Source: Asparagopsis taxiformis
Lineage: Eukaryota; Rhodophyta; Florideophyceae; Bonnemaisoniales; Bonnemaisoniaceae
Length of the DNA: 64,000 bases
Direction of reading: 5' to 3'
Assembly: GCA_030407315.1 (NCBI GenBank)
Contig: JALQPE010001977.1
Span: 124,001 to 188,000 of the forward strand
The notes beneath the pieces were generated by a model. It was not told the origin of the DNA. It was given only the letters and a program-made list of their open reading frames with translations, and did not search any database. This document shows, one piece after another, positions 62,397-64,000 of this stretch. The position numbers and the translations under genes were made by a program. Each line of letters begins with the position of its first letter. Position 1 is the stretch's first letter.

Positions 62397-62640
62397 AAAA
62401 GGGGGCCTCAGACAGTACTGCGAGACAGTGATTTTACTGTCTGAGACAGTAAAAATCACTATGCGGCAAATGAAAATTAATGCCACACTTGGAGACAGTG
62501 ATTTGCACTGTCTGGCAGACAGTACGGAACACTGTCTGCAGACAGTAAAAAACACTGTCTCACAGTACTGTCTGAGGCAGTGAATGGAGACAGTAAAAAT
62601 TAATGATTTATTCAATAGTTGGATATGATGTAATTTACTG
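62397..62640. repeat. Cluster of nested palindromes built on ACTGTCTG/CAGACAGT
   Basis: About ten GACAGT or ACTGTC words in 240 bp, many facing each other. The clearest hairpin has arms 62427-62442 and 62444-62460, with one bulged base. It marks the sharp end of the ACG-rich block. Confidence 0.8.
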
Positions 62641-62742
62641 TACTGGGCAGTGTTGGCGGATAGTGTTTTGTATTGGCCAAGGCAACATGGCCGGATAGTG
62701 AAATACGCTGCCTGGGACAATAGATGGAACCAACACGGTGCA

Positions 62743-63092
62743 CTGTCCTGGGCAGTACCTGGAGACAGTGATTTTCACTGTCCTGGGCAGTACCTGGAGA
62801 CAGTACTTTGTGCTGCCCTGGGCAGTACCTGTAGACAGTACTTTGTGCTGCCCTGGGCAGTACCTGTAGACAGTATTTCGTGCTGCCCTGGGCAGCACCT
62901 GTAGACAGTACTTTGTGCTGCCCTGGGCAGCACCTGTAGACAGTACTTTGTGCTGCCCTGGGCAGCACCTGGAGATAGTACTTTGTGCTGTCCTGGGCAG
63001 CACCTGGAGACAGTACTTTCGTGCTGCCCTGGGCAGCACCTGGAGACAGTATTTCGTGCTGCCCTGGGCAGCACCTGGAGACAGTAAAAGTA
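62743..63092. repeat. 35-bp minisatellite with palindromic core
   Basis: Ten head-to-tail units of 35 bp (one of 36). Each contains CTGCCCTGGGCAG flanked by GTG and CAC (9-bp arms, one central base) plus AGACAGTACTTT. The first two and the eighth unit carry CTGTCC variants. The AGACAGT word is shared with the palindrome cluster to the left, so the array probably grew from it. Confidence 0.92.
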
Positions 63093-64000
63093 GTGTCCTG
63101 ATATAGTAAAATTCGGTGTCTGGGAGTGGTGGATGAGATGGAGCGTCACGCTGTCGTGGGCATCTTTCTGGGGTAGAGGAAGGCAGTTCTAGCGCTATGA
63201 GGATGGGGCATGGACGGTATTCATATGGGAATGGACAGAATAGTACGGCTAGGAATTTTATTTCGTAGTGACTATGAGCTAGCGAGAGGTATACGCGGTA
63301 GGATAGGTAGCAATCTAAGAGGGTGCGATATGGGAAGCTTCACTCTGGATTTGTTTATTTGCGCAGGCTACATTGAGAATAAACAATCCCTATGTTAAAA
63401 ATGCTACTACAACTAACACTATTCCGACGAGTAAAACTAAAACTACTAGAAAAGTCTAGAAATCTATCAACTGATTGAGCTGCATGAATAAGCTAGGAAA
63501 TGAAGAGAAGAAGAAAAAATGATGTATAGAAAGGAAACAAGTTAGTGACGTTGAATTGGAGAGGGAAATTGATGGTGATTAGGAGACTAACGTACCTTAA
63601 CAAATACCATTGCATCCCAAATTGAGATATGTACTCACAGGCAGAAAAGAAAATTAGTGGAGAAGTGGTAAGAGAGAAAGATAAATGAAAGTAGAAGTGG
63701 AACACTCACCGACTGGAAACCTGAGAAAGAGAAAACGAATAGAAAACTGGGTTAATGGCGTGAGTTGTGGAAACGTACCATCATGGTTCATATCCGTCGG
63801 AGACAAAGCAACAACTTTGGCTTTGGAAGCAGTATTGATGATCTAAAACTTACGCTTTGGAAGCAGTTTAGATGATCTATACGGCTTCCACGGCCAGGGT
63901 TGTTGCTTTGTTTCCGACGGATATGAAGATGGAAACAGGGATTTCCAGAATCTTTCGTTTAAGTAGTACTCTACGGGCGGAAATGACGTGTAGGAGAAAA
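63093..64000. other. AT-rich 0.9-kb end region without a recognised gene
   Basis: Composition changes from GC-rich repeats to AT-rich sequence near 63130. Short frames only. Possible minus-strand splice donors (GGTGAGTG near 63707) hint at an intron-bearing gene continuing to the right, but I cannot support exons. A fold-back repeat lies at 63787-63927. Confidence 0.4.
63787..63927. repeat. 141-bp fold-back (MITE-like) element
   Basis: Arms 63787-63834 and 63880-63927 are inverted copies with about six mismatches in 48 bp; both start TTCATATCCGTCGG at their outer ends. Between them a direct repeat of CTTTGGAAGCAGT-GATGATCTA (63821-63844 and 63855-63879) continues the symmetry. Confidence 0.85.

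Noticed and set aside
62743..63092. Evenly spaced palindromic repeats that look CRISPR-like
   Set aside because: The units are head-to-tail with no unique spacers, there are no cas genes, and the genome is eukaryotic.
62612..63149. Minus-strand ORFs with CCPGQHKVLSTGAAQG repeats
   Set aside because: Simply the minisatellite read in several frames; 35 bp is not a multiple of 3, so no frame is favoured.

Overview
The window looks like compact nuclear DNA of a photosynthetic eukaryote, most likely a unicellular alga of the red lineage, although the sequence alone does not prove the lineage. Evidence for a eukaryote: a proteasome subunit, RPB11, XPD, MCM9, an ESCRT-III protein, a BK-type K+ channel, a cytosolic ribosomal protein and short GT-AG introns (61-127 nt). 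Evidence for a plastid: coproporphyrinogen oxidase and RimM with transit-like N-termini. About half the genes are intronless, and neighbours are mostly packed convergently or divergently with 150-450 bp gaps.

Layout. 1-13 kb: the 5' part of a BK/Slo-type K+ channel (runs off the left edge), proteasome beta5, a Yip1 protein, RimM, a CAMK-type kinase, a secreted Hedgehog-type Hint protein, an organellar bL25 and a sucrose-transporter-like MFS protein. 13-24.4 kb: a two-part Golgi glycosyltransferase, an MLO-like membrane protein, a 2.2-kb repeat-rich gap, a basic zinc-finger nuclear protein, a helical-repeat protein and an ER-retained MANF-like SAP protein. 24.6-50 kb: a plastid-targeted unknown, eL15, RBM22/Slt11, an unknown membrane protein, a telobox Myb, CHMP7, RPB11, coproporphyrinogen oxidase, MCM9, XPD, a WD40/coiled-coil protein and a TKL kinase. 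No operon logic is expected or seen; these are housekeeping and signalling genes side by side.

50-63 kb is a mobile-element and repeat block. It holds a 1.27-kb Tc1/mariner element with 57-bp inverted repeats and a doubly frameshifted transposase. Next is a Ty3/Gypsy retrotransposon with gag, pol and a chromodomain, and a textbook -1 frameshift signal between gag and pol. It is followed by a 2.3-kb ACG-rich tail with a 350-bp tandem duplication, an antisense gag-like ORF remnant, a palindrome cluster and a 35-bp minisatellite. The last 0.9 kb is AT-rich, with a fold-back repeat near the end. I could not find LTRs for the retrotransposon inside the window.

The most interesting signals are the Hint protein at 7.3-9.4 kb, the gag-pol frameshift cassette at 54.5 kb, the palindrome-bearing divergent promoter at 46.1-46.3 kb, and the antisense ORF plus repeats at 60-63 kb. 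I did not find a clearly new multi-gene system.
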